NCBI GenBank assembly: GCA_031413955.1 | Contig: JANOGB010000551.1 | Location: 1-6,063 of the forward strand | DNA from: JABFRZ01 sp031413955 | GTDB taxonomy: Bacteria > Planctomycetota > UBA1135 > GCA-002686595 | Length of the DNA stretch: 6,063 nucleotides | Direction of reading: 5' to 3' | In this document: positions 1-6,021 of the stretch, piece by piece | How positions within the stretch are numbered: the stretch's first letter is position 1 | How the letters are laid out: each line of letters opens with the position of its first letter | Notes under the pieces: generated by a model | Seen by the model: the letters and a program-made list of their open reading frames with translations, nothing else | Database searches by the model: none | What the model was told of the DNA's origin: nothing | Position numbers and translations under genes: made by a program

Positions 1-1
1 C

Positions 2-259
2 GCGAAGCGCCGCCACATCGTCATGCAGTTCCTGGTCGAGACCGTGGTGCTCTCGGTCGGCGGCGGCTTGCTGGGCGTGGCCCTGGGGCTGGTCATCCCG
101 GCAATCGTCGAGGCCACGGCCGACATGCGCACGATCGTGACCCCGAGCGCGCCGCTGCTCGCCTTCCTGATCTCGGCCGGCGTGGGCGTCGTCTTCGGCC
201 TCTACCCGGCCGCACGCGCCGCACGCATGGACCCGGTCGAAGCCCTGCGGCACGAGTGA
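2..259 (+). CDS. ABC transporter permease, MacB/FtsX family (3' end only)
   Basis: This is the last 85 codons of an inner-membrane permease whose 5' part lies outside the window. The frame is open from base 2 and ends at TGA 257-259. Visible residues about 10-37 and 50-69 are two hydrophobic membrane segments separated by a short periplasmic loop. The protein ends with YPAARAARMDPVEALRHE, which closely matches the closing signature of MacB-type permeases (Y-P-A-x-x-A-A-x-x-D-P-x-E-A-L-R). In the family this region is the last two helices of the FtsX-like permease domain, which works as a dimer with a separate or fused ATPase and moves lipoproteins, peptides or antibiotics, or drives envelope remodelling. 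The substrate cannot be read from this fragment. An ATP-binding partner would be expected upstream. The gene converges on the TPR gene with a 12-bp gap, and I see no intrinsic terminator in that gap. Confidence 0.93.
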   Translation, partial: AKRRHIVMQFLVETVVLSVGGGLLGVALGLVIPAIVEATADMRTIVTPSAPLLAFLISAGVGVVFGLYPAARAARMDPVEALRHE

Positions 260-271
260 GCCGGAGACGGT

Positions 272-1759
272 TCAGCGTCCCGCACGCAAGGCCGTCAGGG
301 GCTCGGCCACGGGCAACCGCTGATCGAGCGCCTGGGCCTGCTCGTAGTGCGTGATCGCCTCGTCACGACGGCCGAGGAGCGCGAGCGAGGCTGCGAGGCT
401 GAAGTGTGTGGCGGCGTTTCCGGGTTCGAGCGCGAGCGCGGCCAACAGCCGTTTGCACGCCTCGCTCTGGAGTCCCGCGCGCGCGAGAGCCGTGCCCCAG
501 TTGTGCAGCAGCTCGGCGTCGGGCGCGGAGACTGCGCCGGCGCGTTCGAAAGCTGCCAGGGCACCGGGCAAGTCGCCCAGCGGGCCCAGGCATGCTCCCA
601 GGCGCTTCCAGAACAGAGGATTCTCCGGCGCGAGCGCGGTGACGCGGCGATAGAGCTCAGCCGCGCGCGCGAGTTCGCCGGCTTCCTCCGCCAGCGCCGC
701 CCCTTCGGCCAGGGCACCCAGATGGTCGGGGGCGAGCTCCAGCGCGCGCGCGAACTCCGAACGAGCGCGCTCGCCCTGGCCCAGGGCGCGCAGGCAGCGT
801 CCGAGGCGCCAGTGCAGCGCGGCGTCACCGGCGTCCATCTCCGCCGTGTCCATCTCCACCAGGCGCTCGAGATCCGCCAGAGCCGCGGACCACTCGCCGC
901 GCTGCTCGCGCCCACGCGCGCGCCGGTCGCAGGCCAGCGGCGTCACGTTCTTCTCCTCGAGCGCGAAGCGCACAGGATCCGGCACGCCGTAGACCGGGGT
1001 CTTTGCGCGCGCAGCCTCGGCGGCGCGGGTGGCGCGTTCTTCGTTGCCTGCGCGCCGGTAGGCCTGGGCCAGCGAGCTCGTGACGACGGCGTCGCTCGGA
1101 TCCAGCGCGGCCGCGCGCTCGAGTCGTGCGATGGCGCCGGTGGTGTCCTCGAGCGCGAGCAACGTCTGCCCGAGGTTCCGGTGCGCCATGGCGAAGTCCG
1201 GGTCGAGCTCCAGGGCCTGCTCGTAGGCAGCGCGCGCGTCCGCCAGCCGTCCCTGACGCACGAGGGCGTCGCCGCAGCGCAGGCGCGCCGGCGGGTAGCG
1301 CGGCTGGAGTCGAATCGCCGCCTCGAACAGGGCCGCGATCTCCTTGCCCTCGGCTCCCAGGAAGTCGCGCACGACCGCCAGACCATAGGCCCAGCGGAAT
1401 TCGCGCGGGTCGCGCGCGCGCGCCTCGCGATACGCCAGCTCGGCCTCGGGATAGAGGTGGTGGGCATCGCACACCTCGGCGAACTCGCCCCATGCGCCGG
1501 CCGAGCCGGGCGCGGCCAGCACGGCTTCGCGCGCGGCGACGAGCGCGCGCCGCGCGGGGGCGAGCATCTCGGAAGTGACCGGATCCGGGACCCTCGTCGC
1601 GGCGGCCGTCGCGCGCTGGCGGAGGAGGAGAGCGGCGGCGAGCACGAGCACGAGCGCGGCCCAGAGGACGGGGCTGCGTCGACGAGCGCGGGGCTCGGGT
1701 CGCGGCTCGGCCGGGGCCAGGCGTTCGCGTTCGCGGGGCGCACGCTTCTTCCGGCTCAC
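272..1759 (-). CDS. Membrane-anchored tetratricopeptide repeat (TPR) protein
   Basis: This gene encodes 495 residues. Residues 1-30 are Arg/Lys-rich and cytoplasmic, about 31-47 form one hydrophobic helix (LWAALVLVLAAALLL), and the rest should be periplasmic, giving a signal-anchored type II topology. From about residue 87 to the end the protein is helical repeats with TPR spacing. Typical units are about 156-187 (ending AYEQALELDP), 190-221, 313-344, 347-378 (ending LYRRVTALAP), 415-446 and 449-480, with weaker ones at about 87-118 and 121-152. A non-TPR linker at about 256-280 splits the array and repeats a V-P-D-P-V motif first seen at residues 57-61. TPRs bind proteins, and there is no catalytic motif. 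The start is GTG at 1757-1759 with AAAGG nine bases upstream; the nearest in-frame upstream stop is TGA at 1790-1792. The gene lies 64 bp after the FG-GAP/UnbV lipoprotein gene on the same strand and is probably co-transcribed with it. The specific partner is unknown. Confidence 0.9.
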   Translation of the reverse strand: MSRKKRAPRERERLAPAEPRPEPRARRRSPVLWAALVLVLAAALLLRQRATAAATRVPDPVTSEMLAPARRALVAAREAVLAAPGSAGAWGEFAEVCDAHHLYPEAELAYREARARDPREFRWAYGLAVVRDFLGAEGKEIAALFEAAIRLQPRYPPARLRCGDALVRQGRLADARAAYEQALELDPDFAMAHRNLGQTLLALEDTTGAIARLERAAALDPSDAVVTSSLAQAYRRAGNEERATRAAEAARAKTPVYGVPDPVRFALEEKNVTPLACDRRARGREQRGEWSAALADLERLVEMDTAEMDAGDAALHWRLGRCLRALGQGERARSEFARALELAPDHLGALAEGAALAEEAGELARAAELYRRVTALAPENPLFWKRLGACLGPLGDLPGALAAFERAGAVSAPDAELLHNWGTALARAGLQSEACKRLLAALALEPGNAATHFSLAASLALLGRRDEAITHYEQAQALDQRLPVAEPLTALRAGR

Positions 1760-1763
1760 TACG

Positions 1764-1831
1764 CGATGCCTTTCACTGAACGCCGCCTCTCACTGAACGC
1801 CGCCTCTCACTGAACGTCGCCTCTCACTGCA
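1764..1831. repeat. Four tandem copies of a 17-bp repeat filling the intergenic spacer
   Basis: On the plus strand the unit is CGCCGCCTCTCACTGAA. Copies lie at 1764-1780 (14 of 17 matching), 1781-1797 (exact), 1798-1814 (exact) and 1815-1831 (15 of 17). The array covers nearly the whole 64-bp gap between the lipoprotein and TPR genes, runs into the last codons of the lipoprotein gene and includes its stop codon. Read on the minus strand, the sense direction of both genes, every copy holds CAGTGA followed by GAGG or AAGG: a stop codon plus a Shine-Dalgarno-like sequence. Because 17 is not a multiple of three, the TGA triplets at 1824-1826, 1807-1809, 1790-1792 and 1773-1775 close all three frames. 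The outer copies have diverged and the inner two are identical, as expected if the inner pair is the youngest duplication. Confidence 0.92.
1769..1773 (-). promoter_or_regulatory. Ribosome binding site of the TPR gene
   Basis: On the minus strand this reads AAAGG, followed by nine bases and the GTG start at 1759-1757. It supports the GTG as the true start. It overlaps a TGA triplet and belongs to the outermost, diverged copy of the 17-bp tandem repeat, so the repeat array itself supplies the ribosome binding site of the downstream gene. Confidence 0.6.
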
Positions 1832-3527
1832 CGGTGCTCCCTGTGCCGCGCACCAGCACGTGTGCGCGATCGACGGCCGGCCCGAGGAAGCGCTCGCGCA
1901 CGCCGTCCGGCCAGAGCACCTCGACGCTCTCGACCGTGGTGCTCGGGCCCAGGCCGAAGGTCGCGACCGGCGGGCTGCTGGAGCAATAACCAATGCTCGA
2001 GCACAGCACCTGGACCTGGCGTTTTCCTCCGGCGAAGACCTCCACCCGCGCGCCGAGCGCAGCGCGCTTCCAGTCCGGATGCACGCAACGCAGCGCGATC
2101 CAGTGCCGGCCCGCGCAGGGCGCATCGTTCCGGAACAGGCTTGCTCGGCCCTCGATCTTCCCGAGCAGGAGGTCGGGATCGCCATCGCCGTCCACGTCGC
2201 CCGCCGCGAGACCGCGCGCGAGCTCCGCGCGGCTCGTCAACGTGCCGGCCAGCGCACTGGCCTCGACGAAGGTCCCGTCGCCCTGGTTCAGGTGGAACAG
2301 ATTGGTTTCCGCGTAGTCGTTCCAGGGTGCCGGCAGTACGGTCCCTGCCACGCGCGGGCGGTGGAACACGGCGCCGTTGGCGATCACGAGATCGAGATCC
2401 GCGTCGCGGTCGAAGTCGAGCGCCACCACGCCAAAACCGGTGAAGGGCATGCTCACGGGCCCGAGCCCGCTGGTGCCCGTCGCATCCAGGAAGCCCAGCT
2501 CGCCGCGGTTCAGGAAGAGCGAGTTGGGTTCTTCGCGCAGATGCGTCACGAACAGGTCGAGGCGCAGGTCGCCGTTGAAATCGGCGGCGACGAGGCCCAT
2601 GCCCGCCTGCGCCTGCCCGTTCAAGTTGAGGGCCGCGCCGCGCTGGAGCGCCTCGTCGCGGAACGTCCCGTCGCGCTGGTTGATCCACAGGAAGTTGGCG
2701 TAGGCATCGTTGGCCACGTACACGTCCTGCCAGCCGTCCTCGTCGAAGTCAGCGCACACGACGCCGAGGCCCGCGGCCGCGAGCGCGTCGATGCCGGCTG
2801 CGTGCGTGGCGTCGCGGAAGTTCCCGTTCGAGTTCCGGAACAGGAGGTCGTGCTGCGGCGGGAAGGACTTCGGCCCGCAGTAGTCCGGGCGCCCGGCGTT
2901 GTCGAAGCAGGCCTTCTCCTCGTACTCGACGTAGCGTGCGACGTAGAGATCGAGGAACCCGTCGCGATCGAGATCGAAGAAGGCGGCCGTGCTCGACCAG
3001 CCGCTGCCCGCGCAGCCCGCGCGCTCGGTCGCGTCCTCGAAGCGCCCATCGCCCGCGTTGCGGAAGAGCGTGTTCGGACCGTAGTGCGTGACGTACAGGT
3101 CCTCGTCGCCGTCGTTGTCGACGTCGCCCACCGCCGCGCCCATCCCGTAGCGCCCATCCACGAGGCCCGCCGAACGAGTGGCATTCGTGAAGCGCGCCGG
3201 GGCATCCTGGCGGAAGAAAGCGTTCGAGGTGGTCGGGTCGGGCTCCTGGGCCGGGAGCTTGCCGTTGCCGTTCACGAGGTAGAGATCGAGGTCCCCGTCG
3301 GATTCCGCGTCGAAGAGGGCCACGCCTCCGCCCATGACCTCGGGCATCGCGTGCTTGCCGCGGGCGCCGCTCGTGTGCACGAAGTCGAGACCCGCTTCGG
3401 GGGCGATGTCTGTGAACCAGGGCAGCTCTGCGGCGGAAACTGGAGTCCCCTCGCGGGCGCAGCCGAGGAGCGCGAGCAGCCCGACCAGCGCGGCCAGAGC
3501 GGGCGTGGAGGAGGCAGGGGAAATCAT
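1824..3527 (-). CDS. FG-GAP/VCBS repeat lipoprotein with C-terminal ASPIC/UnbV domain (CRTAC1-like)
   Basis: This gene encodes 567 residues. An N-terminal hydrophobic stretch ends in the lipobox LLGC, with Cys23 as the predicted lipidated residue, so the mature protein should be a lipoprotein outside the inner membrane. Seven Asp-rich calcium-loop motifs of FG-GAP/VCBS blades follow, at residues 73-81, 135-143, 185-193, 260-268, 316-324, 371-379 and 444-452 (for example DVDGDGDPD). They predict an integrin-alpha-like beta-propeller. Residues about 490-548 (LGARVEVFAGGKRQ through FGLGPS to EVLWPDGVRERF) match the ASPIC/UnbV domain. C207 and C217, in a CFDN...DYCGP segment, could form a disulfide. 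The family has no settled enzyme activity; adhesion or scaffold roles are inferred. A longer GTG start at 3557 and an ATG at 3539 are possible, but the ATG at 3527 has GGAG six bases upstream and gives a clean signal peptide, so I chose it. The TPR gene follows in the same direction and is the likely operon partner. Confidence 0.93.
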   Translation of the reverse strand: MISPASSTPALAALVGLLALLGCAREGTPVSAAELPWFTDIAPEAGLDFVHTSGARGKHAMPEVMGGGVALFDAESDGDLDLYLVNGNGKLPAQEPDPTTSNAFFRQDAPARFTNATRSAGLVDGRYGMGAAVGDVDNDGDEDLYVTHYGPNTLFRNAGDGRFEDATERAGCAGSGWSSTAAFFDLDRDGFLDLYVARYVEYEEKACFDNAGRPDYCGPKSFPPQHDLLFRNSNGNFRDATHAAGIDALAAAGLGVVCADFDEDGWQDVYVANDAYANFLWINQRDGTFRDEALQRGAALNLNGQAQAGMGLVAADFNGDLRLDLFVTHLREEPNSLFLNRGELGFLDATGTSGLGPVSMPFTGFGVVALDFDRDADLDLVIANGAVFHRPRVAGTVLPAPWNDYAETNLFHLNQGDGTFVEASALAGTLTSRAELARGLAAGDVDGDGDPDLLLGKIEGRASLFRNDAPCAGRHWIALRCVHPDWKRAALGARVEVFAGGKRQVQVLCSSIGYCSSSPPVATFGLGPSTTVESVEVLWPDGVRERFLGPAVDRAHVLVRGTGSTVQ

Positions 3528-3533
3528 CCCGAG

Positions 3534-3537
3534 CTCC
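3534..3537 (-). promoter_or_regulatory. Ribosome binding site that decides the lipoprotein start
   Basis: The minus strand reads GGAG, then CTCGGG, then ATG at 3527-3525. Spacing of six bases is in the usual range. The two upstream candidates, ATG at 3539 and GTG at 3557, have no comparable site at a workable distance, so this site argues for the 567-residue product over the 577-residue one. Confidence 0.65.
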
Positions 3538-3593
3538 ATTCTGCCACGGGGAGCCACGCTGCGGGGCGCGACTCCGTAGCGCCGGTACGCGTT

Positions 3594-3608
3594 GCGGCCC
3601 CAGGCCGC
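3594..3608 (-). terminator. GC-rich hairpin just after the 201-residue gene
   Basis: A perfect inverted repeat, GCGGCC / GGCCGC with a three-base loop, sits directly after the TGA (3612-3610) of the upstream minus-strand gene. No T-run follows on the minus strand, so it does not meet the usual rule for an intrinsic terminator. It could be a weak attenuator between this gene and the lipoprotein gene, an mRNA 3'-end stabiliser, or chance in GC-rich DNA. A second, looser pair (GGCGC 3565-3569 / GCGCC 3579-3583, nine-base loop) lies further downstream on the same transcript. Confidence 0.3.
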
Positions 3609-3609
3609 T

Positions 3610-4215
3610 TCAGTCGGCGCCTTCGAACTCGATGTCCACGCGCTCGGGCAGGCGCAGCCGGAGGCCGTCGAGCTCGACGCGCACGTCGCGCTCGAAGCGC
3701 GCGAGCTCTTCCTCCGAGATCGGCAGGCGGAACTCGTAGACCGAGAACTCGCCGCCGTCGCTGCCGGCGCGGTGGTGGATCGTCAGGCCGTCGCCCAGCT
3801 CGGAGAGATCCACGTCGACCAGGCCGTGCAGGAGCTCGACCAGGTCGCCGCCGCCGTCGCCGTGAACCGTGAAGCGCGCCGAGACGGCGCTCTCGTCGTG
3901 CCGCTTCGACGGACCCGTGTGCTCCAGGCCGACATCCTCCGGCGTGCGCGGAGCGCGGTTGAGCTCGATGCGCCGGATCGGGTTCCAGTCGGCCACGCTG
4001 CCCACCCCGATCGCCGCCACGGTCGCGCCCAGACCTGCCAGGCCGAGGCCGCACAGGAGCAACAGCGCCAGCACGGCCGCGCAGCCGCCGCCCACACCGC
4101 GCACGTGGCCGCGGCCGTCGGGCGCGACCACCTTGGTCACCGCCAGGGCGAAGAGCCCGAGGCAAGCGAGGAAGGCGCACAGGACCAGGAGGCAGGCGAG
4201 AGGGAACACGGGCAC
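3610..4215 (-). CDS. Hypothetical two-helix membrane protein with acidic C-terminal domain
   Basis: I do not recognise this 201-residue protein. Two hydrophobic segments are clear: about residues 4-26 (FPLACLLVLCAFLACLGLFALA) and about 44-72, joined by a short charged loop (APDGRGHVRG). Residues from about 75 to the end form a soluble domain rich in Asp, Glu, Leu and Val, with alternating patterns such as RVELDGLRLRLPERVDIEFEGAD near the C terminus that suggest beta strands. No catalytic or metal-binding motif stands out. The start is GTG at 4213-4215; a second in-frame GTG at 4207-4209 is equally possible, and neither has a strong Shine-Dalgarno site. The gene is the first of three on the minus strand, 82 bp before the lipoprotein start, so it may lead that transcription unit, although a hairpin in the gap could separate them. 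It is divergent from the aldehyde dehydrogenase gene. Its reality rests on the plausible membrane topology, the defined start and stop, and its fit to the free space. Confidence 0.72.
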   Translation of the reverse strand: MPVFPLACLLVLCAFLACLGLFALAVTKVVAPDGRGHVRGVGGGCAAVLALLLLCGLGLAGLGATVAAIGVGSVADWNPIRRIELNRAPRTPEDVGLEHTGPSKRHDESAVSARFTVHGDGGGDLVELLHGLVDVDLSELGDGLTIHHRAGSDGGEFSVYEFRLPISEEELARFERDVRVELDGLRLRLPERVDIEFEGAD

Positions 4216-4418
4216 CGACGTGTGCTCGGGAATGACGTCTGGATTGGGAGTCCGGGCGCCGCGCTTGCAGGGGACGGAACGCTTCGGCGCGCTGTGCCCG
4301 CGTGCGGTGCCGGAGAGGGCGCGCGTTACGCGGCCTCCGGTCGCGGATTTTTGCGGCGTGGATACATCCGCTACCTTGTCTGCCCGAATTCTCCGACCCC
4401 GACCCGTCCAATCCCCCG
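4216..4418. other. Divergent intergenic region
   Basis: These 203 bp separate the minus-strand 201-residue gene from the plus-strand dehydrogenase gene and should hold promoters for both. The left part is GC-rich and I see no convincing minus-strand promoter in it. The right part (about 4346-4390) is locally AT-richer and holds the best plus-strand promoter candidate. A small inverted repeat, GGAT-AC-ATCC, lies at 4360-4369 inside that candidate and could be an operator half, but it is too short to claim one. An in-frame GTG at 4302 would extend the dehydrogenase by 39 residues across this region, and I rejected it. Confidence 0.6.
4351..4377 (+). promoter_or_regulatory. Possible promoter of the aldehyde dehydrogenase gene
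   Basis: TTGCGG at 4351-4356 resembles a sigma-70 type -35 box (TTGACA), and TACCTT at 4372-4377 is a weak -10 box. The spacer is 15 bases, shorter than the ideal 17. The predicted transcript would start near 4384, leaving a leader of about 35 bases before the ATG at 4419. It is the only AT-richer patch in the divergent region, which is the main argument for it. Confidence 0.3.
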
Positions 4419-5951
4419 ATGATCACCCTCGAGAGCTACGTCCTCGGCCGCTGGCAGGCCGGCAACGGCAAGCCCGAGATCCTGCGCGACCCGACCAGCG
4501 AGGAGCCGATCGCGGAGGTGAGCTCCCAGGGCATCGACCTCGGGAAAGTCCTCGCCTACGGGCGCGAGACGGGCGGGCCGGCGCTGCGGGCGCTGGGCTT
4601 CGCGAAGCGCGCCGAGCTCCTGCTCGCGCTCTCGAAGGCCATCCACGCGCACCGCGAAGAGCTGCTCGAGCTCTCCATCCGGAACGCGGGCACGACCCGC
4701 GGCGACGCCAAGTTCGACCTGGACGGAGCCACCGGGACGCTGGCGGCCTACGCGCAGTTCGGGAAGGAGCTCGGCGATCGGCCCTACGTCGCCGACGGCG
4801 TCCAGGTCCAGCTCGGACGCACGCCGCGCTTCTCGGGCCAGCACGTGTGGGTGCCCAAGCCCGGCGTCGCCGTGCACGTCAACGCCTTCAACTTTCCGGC
4901 CTGGAACCAGGGCGAGAAGATGGCCTGCGCGCTGCTCGCTGGCATGCCCGTGCTCGAGAAACCCGGCACGCCGACCGCGCTCGTCGCCTGGCGCATCGCC
5001 AAGATCATCGTGGACTCGAAGCTCCTGCCGGAGGGCGCGTTCCAGTTCCTGTGCGGCAGCGCGCGCGACCTGGTCGAGCACCTCGGCCCGCAGGACGTGC
5101 TGGCCTTCACCGGTTCCTCGGGCACGGGCGAGAAGCTGCGCGGTGCGCGGGCCGTCGTGCACCACAACGTGCGCGTCAACCTGGAGGCCGACTCGCTCAA
5201 CGCGGCCGTGCTCGCGCCGGACGTGGCGCGCGAGTCGGAGACCTACGACCAGTTCCTGGCCAACGTCGAGACCGACATCGTCCAGAAGACCGGCCAGAAG
5301 TGCACCGCCGTGCGGCGCGTGCTCGTGCCGCTCGAGCGCGTGAGCGAGGTGGAGGGCGATCTCGTGGCGCGCCTCACCAAGGTGCAAGTCGGCGATCCGC
5401 GCAGCCAGGAGACGCGCATGGGCCCGCTCGCCAGCGCCCAGCAGCTCGCCGACGTGCGTGCCGGCATCGCCGCACTCGCGCAAGAGGCCGAGATCCTGTG
5501 CGGCGGCGCGGGACCCGTTCACGCCAAGGGCTACTTCGTGGCGCCGACCCTGCTGCGCGCGAAGAGCGCGGACTCGAAGGTCTTTCACGAGCTCGAGGTC
5601 TTCGGCCCGGTGGCGACGCTGCTCCCGTACTCCGGGAAAGCCGAGGACGCGGTGCGCCTCGTCAACCTGGGCGGCGGCGGGCTGGTGGCCTCCGTCTACT
5701 CGAACGACAAGGCCTGGAGCGATGCCGTCGTGCTCGGGCTCGCGCCCTGGCACGGGCGCGTCTGGGTCGGCTCCGACAAGACGGCCGGCCAGGCTTTTCC
5801 CCCCGGGACGGTCCTGCCCGCGAGTCTGCACGGCGGCCCGGGACGCGCCGGGGGAGGCGCGGAGCTGGGCGGCTTGCGCGGCCTCGAGCCCTACTTCCAG
5901 CGCACCGCGGTGCAGGGTTTCCAGGGCTTCCTGGAGAAGCTCGGCAGCTAG
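4419..5951 (+). CDS. PaaZ/BoxD-family aldehyde dehydrogenase (CoA-semialdehyde dehydrogenase), stand-alone
   Basis: This 510-residue NAD(P)-dependent aldehyde dehydrogenase is most like the N-terminal domain of PaaZ and stand-alone BoxD, which oxidise ring-cleavage CoA-semialdehydes (from oxepin-CoA in phenylacetate breakdown, 3,4-dehydroadipyl-CoA semialdehyde in the box benzoate pathway). Visible residues: N158 in NAFNFPAW (oxyanion hole), K181 in LEKPGTP (cofactor binding), the FTGSSGTGEKLRG loop at 230-242, general base E256 in VNLEADSLN, catalytic C295 in GQKCTA and E393 in ELEVFGPV. From memory, E256 and C295 also carry these numbers in E. coli PaaZ. The end, HGGPGRAGGGAELGGLRG through QRTAVQG, is the family's C-terminal signature, and the protein stops where full-length PaaZ (about 680 residues) continues into its MaoC-like hydratase domain. 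The ATG at 4419 aligns with the family start (ESYVLGRWQAG) but has no Shine-Dalgarno site. No other paa or box gene is visible, so the exact substrate is open. Confidence 0.93.
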   Translation: MITLESYVLGRWQAGNGKPEILRDPTSEEPIAEVSSQGIDLGKVLAYGRETGGPALRALGFAKRAELLLALSKAIHAHREELLELSIRNAGTTRGDAKFDLDGATGTLAAYAQFGKELGDRPYVADGVQVQLGRTPRFSGQHVWVPKPGVAVHVNAFNFPAWNQGEKMACALLAGMPVLEKPGTPTALVAWRIAKIIVDSKLLPEGAFQFLCGSARDLVEHLGPQDVLAFTGSSGTGEKLRGARAVVHHNVRVNLEADSLNAAVLAPDVARESETYDQFLANVETDIVQKTGQKCTAVRRVLVPLERVSEVEGDLVARLTKVQVGDPRSQETRMGPLASAQQLADVRAGIAALAQEAEILCGGAGPVHAKGYFVAPTLLRAKSADSKVFHELEVFGPVATLLPYSGKAEDAVRLVNLGGGGLVASVYSNDKAWSDAVVLGLAPWHGRVWVGSDKTAGQAFPPGTVLPASLHGGPGRAGGGAELGGLRGLEPYFQRTAVQGFQGFLEKLGS

Positions 5952-5969
5952 TGTTCCTTCCCCGAAGTA

Positions 5970-5984
5970 GCGCCAACAAGGCGC
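5970..5984 (+). terminator. Small hairpin downstream of the dehydrogenase gene
   Basis: GCGCC / GGCGC forms a perfect five-base stem with loop AACAA, 18 bases after the TAG stop. There is no following T-run, so intrinsic termination is doubtful. It may act with the second hairpin at 6008-6021, or be a chance pairing. The 3' arm includes the GG of an AAGG sequence placed seven bases before an ATG at 5989, so it could mask a ribosome binding site instead. Confidence 0.25.
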
Positions 5985-6007
5985 AGTGATGGATCGTCGC
6001 AGGCGGC

Positions 6008-6021
6008 GGTGGGCCCCCACC
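6008..6021 (+). terminator. Second GC hairpin downstream of the dehydrogenase gene
   Basis: GGTGG / CCACC with a GCCC loop gives a short, strong stem about 57 bases after the stop codon. Only mixed sequence follows (GTAATGGCGCG, then six A residues), so this lacks the T-tract of an intrinsic terminator on the plus strand. Rho-dependent ends are common in GC-rich genomes and would not need one. Confidence 0.2.

Noticed and set aside
1411..1422. A (CG)6 dinucleotide run as a Z-DNA or slippage site
   Set aside because: It lies inside the TPR gene and encodes an ordinary Ala-Arg stretch between two TPR units. Such runs are expected in GC-rich coding sequence.
347..1813. A 488-codon plus-strand open frame opposite the TPR gene
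   Set aside because: It mirrors the TPR gene on the other strand, has a monotonous Arg/Ala/Gly/Glu composition and no family signature. The minus-strand frame gives clear TPR units and a membrane anchor.
3528..3557. A ten-residue longer lipoprotein starting at GTG 3557
   Set aside because: The shorter start at 3527 has GGAG at good spacing and gives a normal-length lipoprotein signal peptide, while the longer start has neither advantage.
1860..3872. A 670-codon plus-strand open frame opposite the lipoprotein gene
   Set aside because: It is antisense to the repeated GAC-rich calcium-loop codons, which read as Val/Glu/Arg-rich runs on the other strand. It also crosses into the opposite strand of the next gene and has no recognisable domain.
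4302..4418. A 39-residue N-terminal extension of the dehydrogenase from GTG 4302
   Set aside because: The added residues are Arg/Pro-rich and unlike the family, which begins close to the ATG at 4419. The extension would also run through the only plausible promoter.
3869..5989. A 706-codon plus-strand frame and a 549-codon minus-strand frame (4371-6020) over the dehydrogenase gene
   Set aside because: Both are shadows of a GC-rich coding region. Only the frame starting at 4419 shows the conserved dehydrogenase motifs in the right order.
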